From an uncultured Chlorobiaceae bacterium (GTDB taxonomy: Bacteria > Bacteroidota > Chlorobiia > Chlorobiales > Chlorobiaceae): a stretch of DNA of 43,402 bases. Where the stretch lies: contig CAJAJL010000028.1 in assembly GCA_903940125.1 (NCBI GenBank), positions 1 through 43,402 of the forward strand, read 5' to 3'. The position numbers and the translations under genes were made by a program. Positions 1 through 8,509 of the stretch are shown here, piece after piece; position 1 is the stretch's first letter, and every line of letters starts with the position of its first letter. Below the pieces are notes generated by a model. It saw nothing but the letters and a program-made list of their open reading frames with translations. It searched no databases and was not told where the DNA came from.

Positions 1-36
1 CCCGATCAATGCATTATAAACCTTCATCGTGCGTAA

Positions 37-285
37 CTATTTTGCAATCAGTTGTAAAATCCTCTCAACACTTTTCGAATCATCCTGACTCATGCACTGC
101 TTCAGATTACGCTGCAGCACCAGCGAAAACGTATTGTCAAGTGCCGCTTTTGCAGCCTGAAACTGGGTAATAATCTGCGAACACTCCTCATCTCGTTCAA
201 TCATCCTCACCAACCCCTCAACCTGACCACCCACTCTCTTCAGCCTCAGAATCACATCTTTCATAGCATCACCGGTTGTATCCAT
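37..285 (-). CDS. DUF156 (CsoR/CstR-type) transcriptional repressor, probable persulfide sensor
   Basis: An 82-residue all-helical repressor of the CsoR/RcnR/CstR family. I start it at the ATG at 283-285; a longer reading to 420 adds 45 residues unlike this family and would run across the likely operator. It has the family opening (RLKRVGGQVEGLVRMIE) and two key cysteines, C35 and C64, 29 residues apart as in the copper sensor CsoR and the persulfide sensor CstR. The residue at the CsoR copper-ligand histidine position is Asn60, which argues against Cu(I) sensing. With a divergent rhodanese gene at 429 and sulfur oxidation genes nearby, persulfide or polysulfide sensing is the best inference. 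The inverted repeat at 316-334 between the two genes is the likely operator. The family is sure; the ligand is inferred. Confidence 0.85.
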   Translation of the reverse strand: MDTTGDAMKDVILRLKRVGGQVEGLVRMIERDEECSQIITQFQAAKAALDNTFSLVLQRNLKQCMSQDDSKSVERILQLIAK

Positions 286-315
286 GATCGTATTATTTAG
301 AAACAATAAAATACC

Positions 316-334
316 TATACCCCCTATTGGTATA
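316..334. promoter_or_regulatory. Candidate operator of the DUF156 repressor
   Basis: A 19-bp inverted repeat with perfect arms TATACC (316-321) and GGTATA (329-334) around a C-rich centre. Known CsoR/CstR operators have the same ATACC...GGTAT edges with a G/C-rich core. It lies 31 bp upstream of the repressor start and 95 bp upstream of the rhodanese start, so it could control both divergent genes. Confidence 0.6.
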
Positions 335-428
335 TTAAACAAAAAAATATATAATAATGCAAGGGATAAATCCATCCCGCACCGTTTTTTAACAAAAATG
401 CAATCCTCTTCACCCATCACAGGTCACT

Positions 429-806
429 ATGAACAACACTCATGAAGTCAGCCCCGCAAAAGCCCTTGCCATGCTTAAAAAAGGAGCGCTGCTTGTCGAT
501 GTCCGTCAACCAAAAGAAGTAGCAAAAAAATCATTTGATGTGCCTGATATCATAAACATTCCAGTAGGCGAATTAAACAAACGCTTCCAGGAAATACCGG
601 TTGACCGAAAAATAATTATTGCCTGTCACGTTGGCAGCCGTGGCTCAATGGCTACCCGTTTCCTGATAAGTCAGGGATACAGCAAAGCGGTCAATATGCA
701 GCAGGGAATTGTCCGATGGGAAAAAGAAGGGCTTCCAGTCAAAAGTGGGGCAAAACAAAAATCCGGATCATGGCTGATGCAGATATTTAAAAAAATCGGA
801 CACTGA
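429..806 (+). CDS. Single-domain rhodanese (sulfurtransferase)
   Basis: A 125-residue rhodanese domain protein with no signal peptide, so probably cytoplasmic. The usual opening is present (residues 8-30, ending in LLVDVRQPKE), followed by the active-site loop CHVGSR, whose C66 would carry the persulfide. The last 20 residues are a basic tail. Such enzymes move sulfane sulfur between thiosulfate, glutathione persulfide or protein persulfides and acceptors; the substrate cannot be read from sequence. It is divergent from the DUF156 repressor with an operator-like repeat between them, the arrangement of persulfide-responsive cst-type operons. Start: ATG at 429 with only a weak ribosome binding site. 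Confidence 0.88.
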   Translation: MNNTHEVSPAKALAMLKKGALLVDVRQPKEVAKKSFDVPDIINIPVGELNKRFQEIPVDRKIIIACHVGSRGSMATRFLISQGYSKAVNMQQGIVRWEKEGLPVKSGAKQKSGSWLMQIFKKIGH

Positions 807-1164
807 TATACTTTTGACTCCATGGACAGGAACTACGTCAAGATAACAGCAAGGGGAGAAAGAAACCGGCAGTGAACGTCTATTTTTTTCAGCTTTACCA
901 CAACGTACTTACCTCTTTCCTGTAAATTTTCAGAAAAAAGCTCTTCATCCTATGACTACTGCCTTCATGGACTTGAAGATATGACTTTGCATGCTGTCCG
1001 CGAAAATATAGAAAGTTTACGTCTGATGAGGTGCAGCATGGCAGAACATCTTATGATTGCGAACAATACCAGGTGCTCTGTATATCAAAATATCTGCTGT
1101 AGTCGTTATCTTTGATGTCGACAGGTTCTTATAGCATTTTCACCCCATCAATAATCTTCTCCTT
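807..1164. other. Intergenic region without recognised features
   Basis: 358 bp between the rhodanese and the restriction-modification gene. The longest ATG-initiated reading I followed (from 981) is about 44 codons with no family resemblance. I see no strong hairpin, tRNA or repeat. It presumably holds the promoter of the gene at 1165. Confidence 0.4.
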
Positions 1165-4100
1165 ATGACCATTCAGGAGTATGTCGAGGCTGTCAACAAG
1201 CGGTTCAAGGCCGGAATATCAACGGAGCACAGTTACCGGGGTGATCTGCAAAGCCTGCTGAAGGCGTTGGTACCCAATGTTGATGTGACCAATGAGCCGC
1301 AGAGAATTGATTGCGGGGCTCCTGATTATATCCTTACCAGAAAAGGTATACCTGTTGGCTATATCGAAGCCAAGGACGTTGGCAAGTCTCTCGACAGCAA
1401 GCTCTATCACGAGCAGTTTGCGCGTTACCAGAGCTCTCTGTCAAACCTGATTATTACCGATTATCTGGATTTCCGTCTCTATCTGGACGGTGTTTTTACC
1501 ACATCCATCGTTCTGGCGGAGATAGAGAAGGAAAAAATCGTTGCCAAACCTGAAAACTTTGCTGCTTTCACCGACCTGATTCAGGATTTCAGCCGGTATG
1601 CAGGGCAGACCATTTCATCGGCATCAAAGCTGTCGAAGATGATGGCGGGAAAAGCCCGATTATTGGCTGACGTGATTGAAAAAGCATTATCGGGCACGTC
1701 CGGCGAGGCGAACAGTATGCTCCGTGAGGCAAATAACAGCTTGAAAGAGCAGCTGGAGGGATTCAGGGAGGTGCTCATTCACGACATTACTCCGAAACAG
1801 TTTGCTGATATTTATGCGCAAACCGTTGCTTACGGTATGTTTGCCGCCCGTCTGCATGACCCGACGCTTGAAGATTTTAACAGAAAAGAGGCTGCCGAGT
1901 TAATCCCCAGAACAAACCCATTTCTTAGAAAGTTGTTTCAGTACATTGCCGGTTACGATCTTGACAGCCGCATTGTCTGGATTGTTGATGCGTTGGCAGA
2001 CCTTTTCAAGGCTACGGATGTTGCTGCCCTGCTCAGGGATTTCGGAAAAGCAACACAGCAGCACGACCCCATCATCCATTTTTATGAGACCTTCCTTGCA
2101 GAATACGATCCTGCTTTGCGCAAAAGCCGTGGTGTATGGTATACTCCGGAACCGGTGGTTAATTTTATTGTCCGTGCCGTTGATGATATTCTGAAAACGG
2201 AGTTCGGCCTGAAGGACGGCTTGGCTGACACCAGTAAAACGACGGTTGACATCAAAAGGGCGACAACGGATAAACGCTCAAAAGATGGTTATACCACTCA
2301 GCAAATCGAGGTACATAAAGTGCAGATGCTCGATCCCGCAACGGGTACAGGTACCTTTCTGGCGGAGATTATCAAGCATATCCATAAACAGTTTGAAGGG
2401 CAGGAAGGAATCTGGAGCAACTATGTGGAGACGCATCTTATTCCACGGTTGAACGGCTTTGAAATCCTGATGGCCTCCTACGCCATGGCACATCTGAAGC
2501 TCGATCTGCTTCTTGCTGAAACCGGTTACAAACCAACCATTGAACAACGATTCCGGGTATTCCTGACCAATTCCCTCGAAGAACATCATCGTGAAACTGG
2601 GACTCTTTTTGCCAGTTGGCTTTCACAGGAGGCGAATGAAGCCAATTATATCAAAAGGGATACGCCGGTCATGGTGGTTATGGGAAATCCGCCATACTCA
2701 GTTAGCAGCAGCAATAAAAGTGAATGGATTGAGAGTTTGACAGCCGATTATAAAAAAGATTTGAACGAAAAAAATATTCAACCGCTTTCAGATGACTATA
2801 TCAAGTTTATTCGGTTTGGTCAGCATTTTATTGATAAAAACGGTGAAGGCGTTTTAGCATACATTTCGAATAACAGCTTTATTGATGGTTTGATTCACCG
2901 CCAGATGCGGAAAAATCTGTTAGAAAGCTTTGAAAAAATATACATCCTTGATTTACACGGAAATAGCAAGAAAAAAGAAGCTTGTCCTGATGGATCAGTT
3001 GATCAAAATGTATTTGATATTATGCAAGGCGTCTCTATCAATATTTTTATAAAAACGGGAACTAAAAAAAATAATGAATTAGCTGAAGTCTTTCATTATG
3101 ATTTATTCGGCAATAGAAGATTTAAATATAAATATTTAAGAGAAAATACAATTGAAAAAACATTTTGGACTCATCTAAAAACAAATGATCCTAATTTCTA
3201 TTTTGTTGAAAAAGATTTTCAATATAGTTGTATATATAAAAACGGATTTTTAATAAATGATTTATTTGGGACTTATAATACAGGAGCAGAAACAGGGAGA
3301 GATGAATTCTTTATTGATTTTGACAGTGAAACACTTAGTAATAAAGTTAAAAATGTTTTCAATGATTTACAAAATAATGAATTAATTAAATGTAATATTA
3401 CAAATACAAACAGTTTTAAGCTTAAAAATAATTTAAAAACATCTGTATACAATAAAGACAATATAAAACAAATACTATTTAGGCCATTTGATTATCGATA
3501 TACATACTACGATACCAAACTTCAAAGAAGGCCAAGTTATAATACCATAAGACACGTATTGCTTAATAATATAGCATTATCTGTTTGTAGACAAGCGATT
3601 ACAAATCGAAATGGTATTTTTCTTTCACAAGGAATTACTGATAGAAATTATACAGGGACAGCAGCTCAATATGGTGCTGGGATAATCTTCCCTCTTTACC
3701 TTTATCCTGAATTTATAAATCAGATAACCCTAGATGGAAAACAAGAAAGAACTCCAAACCTGAATAGAGCAATTGTCGATGAGATAGCTGTATTAATAGG
3801 CTTAACCTTCACTCCTGAAAAAGAAGATACGCCAGGTACCTTTGCCCCGATAGACCTGCTCGACTACATCTATGCTGTGCTGCACAGTCCAAACTATCGC
3901 CAAAAATACAAAGAGTTCCTGAAGATCGATTTTCCAAGAGTACCATATCCAAAAACCAGCGAAACATTCTGGCAACTCGCAGCTCTTGGCAGTGAACTGC
4001 GTCAGCTTCATCTTCTGGAAAGCCCGGCAGTTGACCAGCGTTTGACCAGCTACCCTGTCAGCGGAGATAACATTGTGGGAAAACTGAAATATCAGGATGG

Positions 4101-4317
4101 CAAGGTTTACATCAACGAAACGCAGTATTTTGATGGGGTTCCTCTGGTGGCATGGGAGTTCTACATTGGAGGATACCAGCCGGCGCAAAAGTGGCTGAAA
4201 GACCGAAACGGCAAGGCGCTCAGCTTTGAAGATGTGCGGCATTACCAGAGAATTATTGTGGCTTTGTGTGAGACTGACCGGATTATGAAGGTGATTGATA
4301 CTCTTGATTTTGAATAG
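1165..4317 (+). CDS. Type IIG/ISP-like restriction-modification enzyme (nuclease and adenine methylase in one chain)
   Basis: 1050 residues. The N-terminus has a PD-(D/E)xK-type nuclease site: GAPDY (51-55) followed by E68-A-K70. A helical linker follows (about 150-320) with the GVWYTPEPVV segment common before these methylases. The N6-adenine methylase core has motif I DPATGTG (390-396) and motif IV NPPY (508-511). The C-terminal half is the target recognition region, resembling type ISP LlaBIII-like specificity domains. No helicase motifs are present, so a type IIG-like enzyme that cuts and modifies is the best call. It needs no separate subunits and none are encoded nearby. The segment at about 3040-3800 is visibly richer in A+T than the flanks, as if the recognition module came from another source. 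Target site unknown. Confidence 0.88.
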   Translation: MTIQEYVEAVNKRFKAGISTEHSYRGDLQSLLKALVPNVDVTNEPQRIDCGAPDYILTRKGIPVGYIEAKDVGKSLDSKLYHEQFARYQSSLSNLIITDYLDFRLYLDGVFTTSIVLAEIEKEKIVAKPENFAAFTDLIQDFSRYAGQTISSASKLSKMMAGKARLLADVIEKALSGTSGEANSMLREANNSLKEQLEGFREVLIHDITPKQFADIYAQTVAYGMFAARLHDPTLEDFNRKEAAELIPRTNPFLRKLFQYIAGYDLDSRIVWIVDALADLFKATDVAALLRDFGKATQQHDPIIHFYETFLAEYDPALRKSRGVWYTPEPVVNFIVRAVDDILKTEFGLKDGLADTSKTTVDIKRATTDKRSKDGYTTQQIEVHKVQMLDPATGTGTFLAEIIKHIHKQFEGQEGIWSNYVETHLIPRLNGFEILMASYAMAHLKLDLLLAETGYKPTIEQRFRVFLTNSLEEHHRETGTLFASWLSQEANEANYIKRDTPVMVVMGNPPYSVSSSNKSEWIESLTADYKKDLNEKNIQPLSDDYIKFIRFGQHFIDKNGEGVLAYISNNSFIDGLIHRQMRKNLLESFEKIYILDLHGNSKKKEACPDGSVDQNVFDIMQGVSINIFIKTGTKKNNELAEVFHYDLFGNRRFKYKYLRENTIEKTFWTHLKTNDPNFYFVEKDFQYSCIYKNGFLINDLFGTYNTGAETGRDEFFIDFDSETLSNKVKNVFNDLQNNELIKCNITNTNSFKLKNNLKTSVYNKDNIKQILFRPFDYRYTYYDTKLQRRPSYNTIRHVLLNNIALSVCRQAITNRNGIFLSQGITDRNYTGTAAQYGAGIIFPLYLYPEFINQITLDGKQERTPNLNRAIVDEIAVLIGLTFTPEKEDTPGTFAPIDLLDYIYAVLHSPNYRQKYKEFLKIDFPRVPYPKTSETFWQLAALGSELRQLHLLESPAVDQRLTSYPVSGDNIVGKLKYQDGKVYINETQYFDGVPLVAWEFYIGGYQPAQKWLKDRNGKALSFEDVRHYQRIIVALCETDRIMKVIDTLDFE

Positions 4318-4449
4318 TGGTAGTTTGTGAGAACCCAAGCGGTTTAGTCGCCCGCCCGGGATTCATTATTTAAAAATTGATAGGACATTCCGGTGATACC
4401 TGTAATACGATATTTCTAAGCTCAACTATCGGTTGTATAAACCCAAGCT

Positions 4450-5343
4450 ATGTTTGATTACCGCCTGAAAGTATTTGACACCGTCGCCCGTCGGCTGAGC
4501 TTCACCAAAGCTGCTGATGAACTGTATATTACCCAGCCTGCCGTTACAAAACATATTAAACAGCTTGAAAACCATTTCAAACTCCCGCTTTTTGAACGGA
4601 AGGGAAATACGGTATCGTTGACCACTGCCGGTGAACTGCTTTTAAAGCACACAGAATCATTGCAGGAAATTTCCCGACGATTGGAGTATGAGATCAATCT
4701 GCTCCATGAATCCCATAAAGGAACCCTGAAGCTGGGAGCCAGCACCACTGTTTTCCAGTATGTACTTCCTCCGCTTCTGGCCAGGTTTAACAGTAGTTAC
4801 AAAGATGTCCAGTTACAGATGCTCCATGCAAATACAGAGCACATTGAACAGGCACTTCTTAGAAAGGAAATTGAGCTGGGGGTAATCGAAGGCGATTCCA
4901 AACGCCGCGACATTCATTACACACCCTTTGCAAGGGATGAAATCGTTTTGGTCAGCTCTGCAAAAAATCCACTGGCAAAAAAAGATGAAATTAGAATAGA
5001 TGAACTCCTGTCAATTCCTCTGTTGCTTCGCGAGCCGGGGTCAGGGACACTTGAAGTTGTCATCAATGCATTACAAAAGGCAGATATCAAAGTGTCCGGA
5101 TTAAACGTGGAAATGTATCTTGGCAGTTCAGAAGCAATGAAATCCTATCTGCTTCATTCGACGTGCATGGCTTTCATTTCAAGGCATGCCGTTTTAAAAG
5201 AAACAGAATCAGGGTGTCTCAAGATCATCACAATTAAGCGGTTTTCGATACCACGTCAGTTTTTTTTCATTACCCCCCCCGGTCCTGAAGGCGGACTGTC
5301 AAGTGTTTTTATGCGATTTGCCCTCCTTAACTATAACTATTAG
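4450..5343 (+). CDS. LysR-family transcriptional regulator
   Basis: 297 residues, the normal LTTR length. Residues 1-60 form the winged helix-turn-helix (FTKAADELYITQPAVTKHIKQ); residues about 90-295 are the periplasmic-binding-protein-like effector domain. The next gene on the same strand is a YeiH-family transporter, and enterobacteria place the LysR protein YeiE beside yeiH, so this is probably its regulator. The 229-bp gap before that transporter carries a LysR-type T-N11-A box (5469-5483). Near the 3' end the coding sequence has a run of eight T followed closely by a run of eight C (5260-5280), still in frame here but prone to slippage. Confidence 0.9.
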   Translation: MFDYRLKVFDTVARRLSFTKAADELYITQPAVTKHIKQLENHFKLPLFERKGNTVSLTTAGELLLKHTESLQEISRRLEYEINLLHESHKGTLKLGASTTVFQYVLPPLLARFNSSYKDVQLQMLHANTEHIEQALLRKEIELGVIEGDSKRRDIHYTPFARDEIVLVSSAKNPLAKKDEIRIDELLSIPLLLREPGSGTLEVVINALQKADIKVSGLNVEMYLGSSEAMKSYLLHSTCMAFISRHAVLKETESGCLKIITIKRFSIPRQFFFITPPGPEGGLSSVFMRFALLNYNY

Positions 5344-5468
5344 TACAGAGTTCTATTTATTCCTCTTCCTCGTCGGAAGGTAACCGACGGCCTCCATTGA
5401 AATCGATAGTTGCTTATTTGAAAAGCAAAAGGATCACTCTTCCGTTGAAGTGTTGAGACTGGCACACT

Positions 5469-5483
5469 ATAACTTTAGGTTAT
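5469..5483. promoter_or_regulatory. Candidate LysR box upstream of the YeiH-family gene
   Basis: ATAAC-5 nt-GTTAT, an inverted repeat that satisfies the LysR T-N11-A rule (T5470, A5482). A further ATAAC half-site follows at 5489-5493. Location between a LysR gene and its likely target supports it; no binding data. Confidence 0.45.
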
Positions 5484-5572
5484 GAAGTATAACTCTTTAC
5501 CATTGGCATGGCAGTATATTTTTTGACAAGTTATATGCAGTTCACATCAAGTATTAACGAGAGGAGCGCTTA

Positions 5573-6538
5573 ATGACTGCAAACGTAAAAAATAAAGAGA
5601 TGTTAATGCAGGGAGACATTAAACTTAAAGTAATATTCCTTGTTTTGATGGTAGTGAGTTGTTTTCCCTTTGTCAGTGCACCAATGGCCTTGGTTGCAGG
5701 AATTGCTTTTGGTATCACCGCAGGAAACCCCTGGGGTAAGAGTGTTTCGGTCTGGACAAAACGACTGTTACAGATATCAGTAGTCGGGTTAGGATTTGGC
5801 ATGAATCTTCCTGAACTCATAACAACAGGCAAGGATGCATTTCTCTACACCGCCATCAGCATAACCATCACGATGGCCGTGGGCCTTTTGCTTGGCAAAT
5901 TATTTAAAACCGATAAGACAACATCACTTCTTATTTCATTTGGAACTGCAATTTGCGGAGGAAGCGCCATAGCTGCTATGGCGCCTGTCATAAAAGCAGA
6001 GGCCGAAGAGACAGGAGTATCACTTGCTACCATTTTTACCCTCAATTCCGCCGCACTGCTTCTCTTTCCACCCCTGGGCCATCTTTTGAATATGGGTCAG
6101 CGACAGTTCGGACTTTGGGCGGCACTGGCCATCCACGATACAAGCAGTGTTGTAGGAGCTGCAGCAGCATATGGCGCACTTGCTTTGGCAATCGGTACAA
6201 CAGTCAAGTTGACAAGAGCACTCTGGATAATGCCATCGGCCCTCATAGCGGCATGGTTTACAAAATCGGAAGGCAAGGTTAAGGTTCCGCTTTTTATCAT
6301 CGGCTTTGTTGCAGCAGCCGTCATCAGTACTCTTGTTCCGCAGTTTGGTTATGTCTGGCACGGACTGAACGGCATTGCAAAACAGAGCCTTGTCGTAACA
6401 CTATTTCTTATCGGCAGCGGTATGACCAGACACGTATTGGCCAAAACAGGCATAAGACCACTCGCTCAGGGAATAAGCCTCTGGGTGATAGTTTCCGTAG
6501 TAAGCTGCACGGCCATTCTTCAAGGCTGGATCAAATAA
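5573..6538 (+). CDS. yeiH: YeiH-family (UPF0324) putative sulfate/sulfite exporter
   Basis: A 321-residue integral membrane protein with about ten hydrophobic segments, from residue 18 (KVIFLVLMVVSC) to the C-terminus. Family signatures seen include GLGFGMNL, SFGTAICGGSAIAA and LFLIGSGM. Members are annotated as putative sulfate exporters, and enterobacterial YeiE/YeiH has been linked to sulfite tolerance. In an organism that makes sulfite and sulfate by sulfur oxidation, export is a sensible role, but the substrate is inferred. A clear GAGGAG ribosome binding site (5561-5566) precedes the ATG. The LysR gene upstream is the likely regulator. Confidence 0.85.
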   Translation: MTANVKNKEMLMQGDIKLKVIFLVLMVVSCFPFVSAPMALVAGIAFGITAGNPWGKSVSVWTKRLLQISVVGLGFGMNLPELITTGKDAFLYTAISITITMAVGLLLGKLFKTDKTTSLLISFGTAICGGSAIAAMAPVIKAEAEETGVSLATIFTLNSAALLLFPPLGHLLNMGQRQFGLWAALAIHDTSSVVGAAAAYGALALAIGTTVKLTRALWIMPSALIAAWFTKSEGKVKVPLFIIGFVAAAVISTLVPQFGYVWHGLNGIAKQSLVVTLFLIGSGMTRHVLAKTGIRPLAQGISLWVIVSVVSCTAILQGWIK

Positions 6539-6642
6539 CCACCTTCACCAGTCAGTCATGACAACCATGGTACTGTACCGCACAATCTTATGACCGGTTT
6601 TAGGACGTACTGATTTTTGAAAATAATCTCGAAATGTAAAGG

Positions 6643-6684
6643 GAAAAAGCACCCGGCTCAGAAGTTGCAGCAAGGTGCTTTTTC
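6643..6684 (-). terminator. Intrinsic terminator after the chlorosome protein gene
   Basis: Perfect 11-bp arms GAAAAAGCACC (6643-6653) and GGTGCTTTTTC (6674-6684) with a 20-nt loop, 14 bp past the stop of the minus-strand chlorosome gene. The T-rich 3' arm fits termination. It lies between convergent genes and may also serve the YeiH-family gene. Confidence 0.75.
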
Positions 6685-6698
6685 TGTAAAAAAACTAT

Positions 6699-6926
6699 TT
6701 ACTTTTTCGGAACAAGAGCCGAGGTGACATTCTGCACAACCTGACCTATTGTACAGGCAGTATTGCCGACAAGGTCAAGAGCGGACTTGCCAAGAGGTTC
6801 AATAATTTGCACAACACTTTTAATCACGGCGCTGACAAGTTCAAAAGATTGCTGAACAAGTGTGCCACCGGTATTGACAAAATTGCTGAGTGCAGCAGTA
6901 AAATTGTTGTTCGTTTCGTTTGCCAT
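6699..6926 (-). CDS. csmB: Chlorosome envelope protein, CsmB/CsmF family
   Basis: A 75-residue protein with no cysteine motif except one Cys. It is amphipathic and rich in V, A, S and N, with repeated segments like FVNTGGTLVQQSFELVSAVI, the EPLGKSALDLVGNTA block and the ending NVTSALVPKK. This matches small CsmB/CsmF proteins of the chlorosome lipid monolayer, the bacteriochlorophyll antenna sac of green sulfur bacteria. I cannot tell CsmB from CsmF without alignment. The gene is alone, with its own terminator and an inverted repeat upstream. It is strong evidence for the host group. Confidence 0.75.
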   Translation of the reverse strand: MANETNNNFTAALSNFVNTGGTLVQQSFELVSAVIKSVVQIIEPLGKSALDLVGNTACTIGQVVQNVTSALVPKK

Positions 6927-6975
6927 GATCGTTACTGTTTTAGGGTTGTTTAGAAATTAATATGGTAACATTCAG

Positions 6976-6996
6976 AGGTCAATATATAGATGACCT
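6976..6996. promoter_or_regulatory. Inverted repeat upstream of the chlorosome gene
   Basis: AGGTCA (6976-6981) and TGACCT (6991-6996) with a 9-bp A/T spacer, 50 bp upstream of the csmB-family ATG. On the minus strand the inner part reads TTGACC, a possible -35. Either an operator or a promoter element. Confidence 0.4.
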
Positions 6997-7078
6997 ATAT
7001 TTTGAATTTAGCCTATTTTGATTGAATGTGCTAAAACTAATAATACCTCTTCTCCATCTTCTCATCCCACATCCCTTT

Positions 7079-8476
7079 TCAATGGTTCATGAACAGCATC
7101 CTGAACTCATTTTCAGTTGTATTATTTGCCGTTGTCACGGTAATCTTTTCAGGAATTGTCTTATAACAGCTCTTGAAATTTCTCACACACGCGGGTGATG
7201 AAAAATAGATCTCGTCAATAAAATCGAGGTCTAAGGTCTCACCCTGTTTATGAGACCCTTGGTAATAGACACTCAGCGGTGTCACCCTGTTGTGTAATGC
7301 AGTCAATGCAAGTGTCAGATATTCATTGTTGCCATTATTCGAACAGGGAAGCAGAATGTTTTCATGCTCAACACCTTTTTCCCGAAATATGGTTATCATT
7401 TCACCTGAGCGTTCAGTTTCAGGATGCAAATCCGCAATAACACCATACTTCAGCAATTCCGTATAAGCCGCATGACTTGACGTATATATTTTATGGTTAC
7501 CGAGAAAACGTACATCTTTGCCGAACTCATGCATGTACCTGAAAAAATAGGTCACGGACAACCTGCTGGGGAATAAAAGAACGGAATAGTCGTCAATTGT
7601 TTTAAAACATTGGTTCACCGTGTCTTGGTCAGCGCCTTCAACACGATGACATGGGAACGGCACCACAATATATTTTTCAGAATTGAACCCCATTTCATTG
7701 TCCCCGGTAATCAAAACTTTCTTCTTTTTTGAGTACCAGTTATTCTCGATAAACTGGTTGATATTAGCGCCAAGAATGAGCAGCGCAGGAGAATAGAGCG
7801 CTTTTTCCCGTTTTCTTAACTCACCAAGCGTACCGGTAAAAATTTTCTGATTGTATCTGGTCGCATTCTGAACAATGGCAACTTTGGTATCGTCTTTCCA
7901 TCCCTTGTTGACAACGGCATCAAGAACGTCGTGAACCGAAGAGGCTACCATGTAATAGACAAGAGTATCAGCATCAGGAACCTGGATTTTGTTTATCGGA
8001 TGTCCTGTACAAAAGGCAACAGAAGATGAAATTTTTCTCATGGTTAAAGGAATTTCAGTATAGGCGCTTGCCCCATGGGCGGCAGTAATCCCGGGGATAA
8101 TTTCATACCCGATACCGTTGTTCCTTAACACTTCTATTTCTTCACCACCCCTGCCGAAAACAAAAGGATCTCCACCTTTCAGCCGTGCGACTTTCTTCCC
8201 TTGGAGGGCATGACGAACTATCTCTTCATTAATCTCATCCTGCTCAAAGTGATGGCTGTCTTTTCTTTTGCCAGTGTATATTTTCTGGGCATGAAACCGT
8301 TCAATCAGTTCGCTACTCACCAGATCATCATAGAGAATCACATCAGCCTCCCGCAGAACCCTTTCGCCCTTGAGGGTGAGTAACTCCGGATCTCCAGGAC
8401 CGGCACCGATGATATAAACATATCCTTTCCTGTGAGTTCCGGGTGTTTCATTATGGGATGGTACAGATGTTGTCAT
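7079..8476 (-). CDS. dsrW: Uroporphyrinogen-III C-methyltransferase fused to uroporphyrinogen-III synthase-like domain (DsrW)
   Basis: 465 residues in two domains. Residues about 18-250 are SUMT (CobA), with [20 protein letters not shown], the [12 protein letters not shown] loop and [11 protein letters not shown]; this half methylates uroporphyrinogen III twice to precorrin-2 using SAM. Residues about 255-465 resemble HemD, with weak but recognisable blocks such as [12 protein letters not shown] and [11 protein letters not shown]. The product feeds siroheme for DsrAB and for the small sulfite reductase at 24479. It follows the precorrin-2 dehydrogenase gene by 33 bp, at the end of the dsr cluster where dsrV and dsrW sit in other green sulfur bacteria. 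The HemD half is divergent, so its activity is less certain. Confidence 0.88.
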   Translation of the reverse strand: MTTSVPSHNETPGTHRKGYVYIIGAGPGDPELLTLKGERVLREADVILYDDLVSSELIERFHAQKIYTGKRKDSHHFEQDEINEEIVRHALQGKKVARLKGGDPFVFGRGGEEIEVLRNNGIGYEIIPGITAAHGASAYTEIPLTMRKISSSVAFCTGHPINKIQVPDADTLVYYMVASSVHDVLDAVVNKGWKDDTKVAIVQNATRYNQKIFTGTLGELRKREKALYSPALLILGANINQFIENNWYSKKKKVLITGDNEMGFNSEKYIVVPFPCHRVEGADQDTVNQCFKTIDDYSVLLFPSRLSVTYFFRYMHEFGKDVRFLGNHKIYTSSHAAYTELLKYGVIADLHPETERSGEMITIFREKGVEHENILLPCSNNGNNEYLTLALTALHNRVTPLSVYYQGSHKQGETLDLDFIDEIYFSSPACVRNFKSCYKTIPEKITVTTANNTTENEFRMLFMNH

Positions 8477-8509
8477 TATTACTTCTTTTTATGGGTACCC
8501 GTATGAGGG

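Noticed and set aside
286..420. N-terminal extension of the DUF156 repressor
   Set aside because: The extra 45 residues do not fit the family and cover the likely operator.
981..1115. Short ORF upstream of the restriction-modification gene that might have been a controller protein
   Set aside because: Only about 44 codons, without a helix-turn-helix pattern.
3802..4338. 178-residue minus-strand ORF
   Set aside because: Antisense to the end of the restriction-modification gene; composition and content do not look like a protein family.
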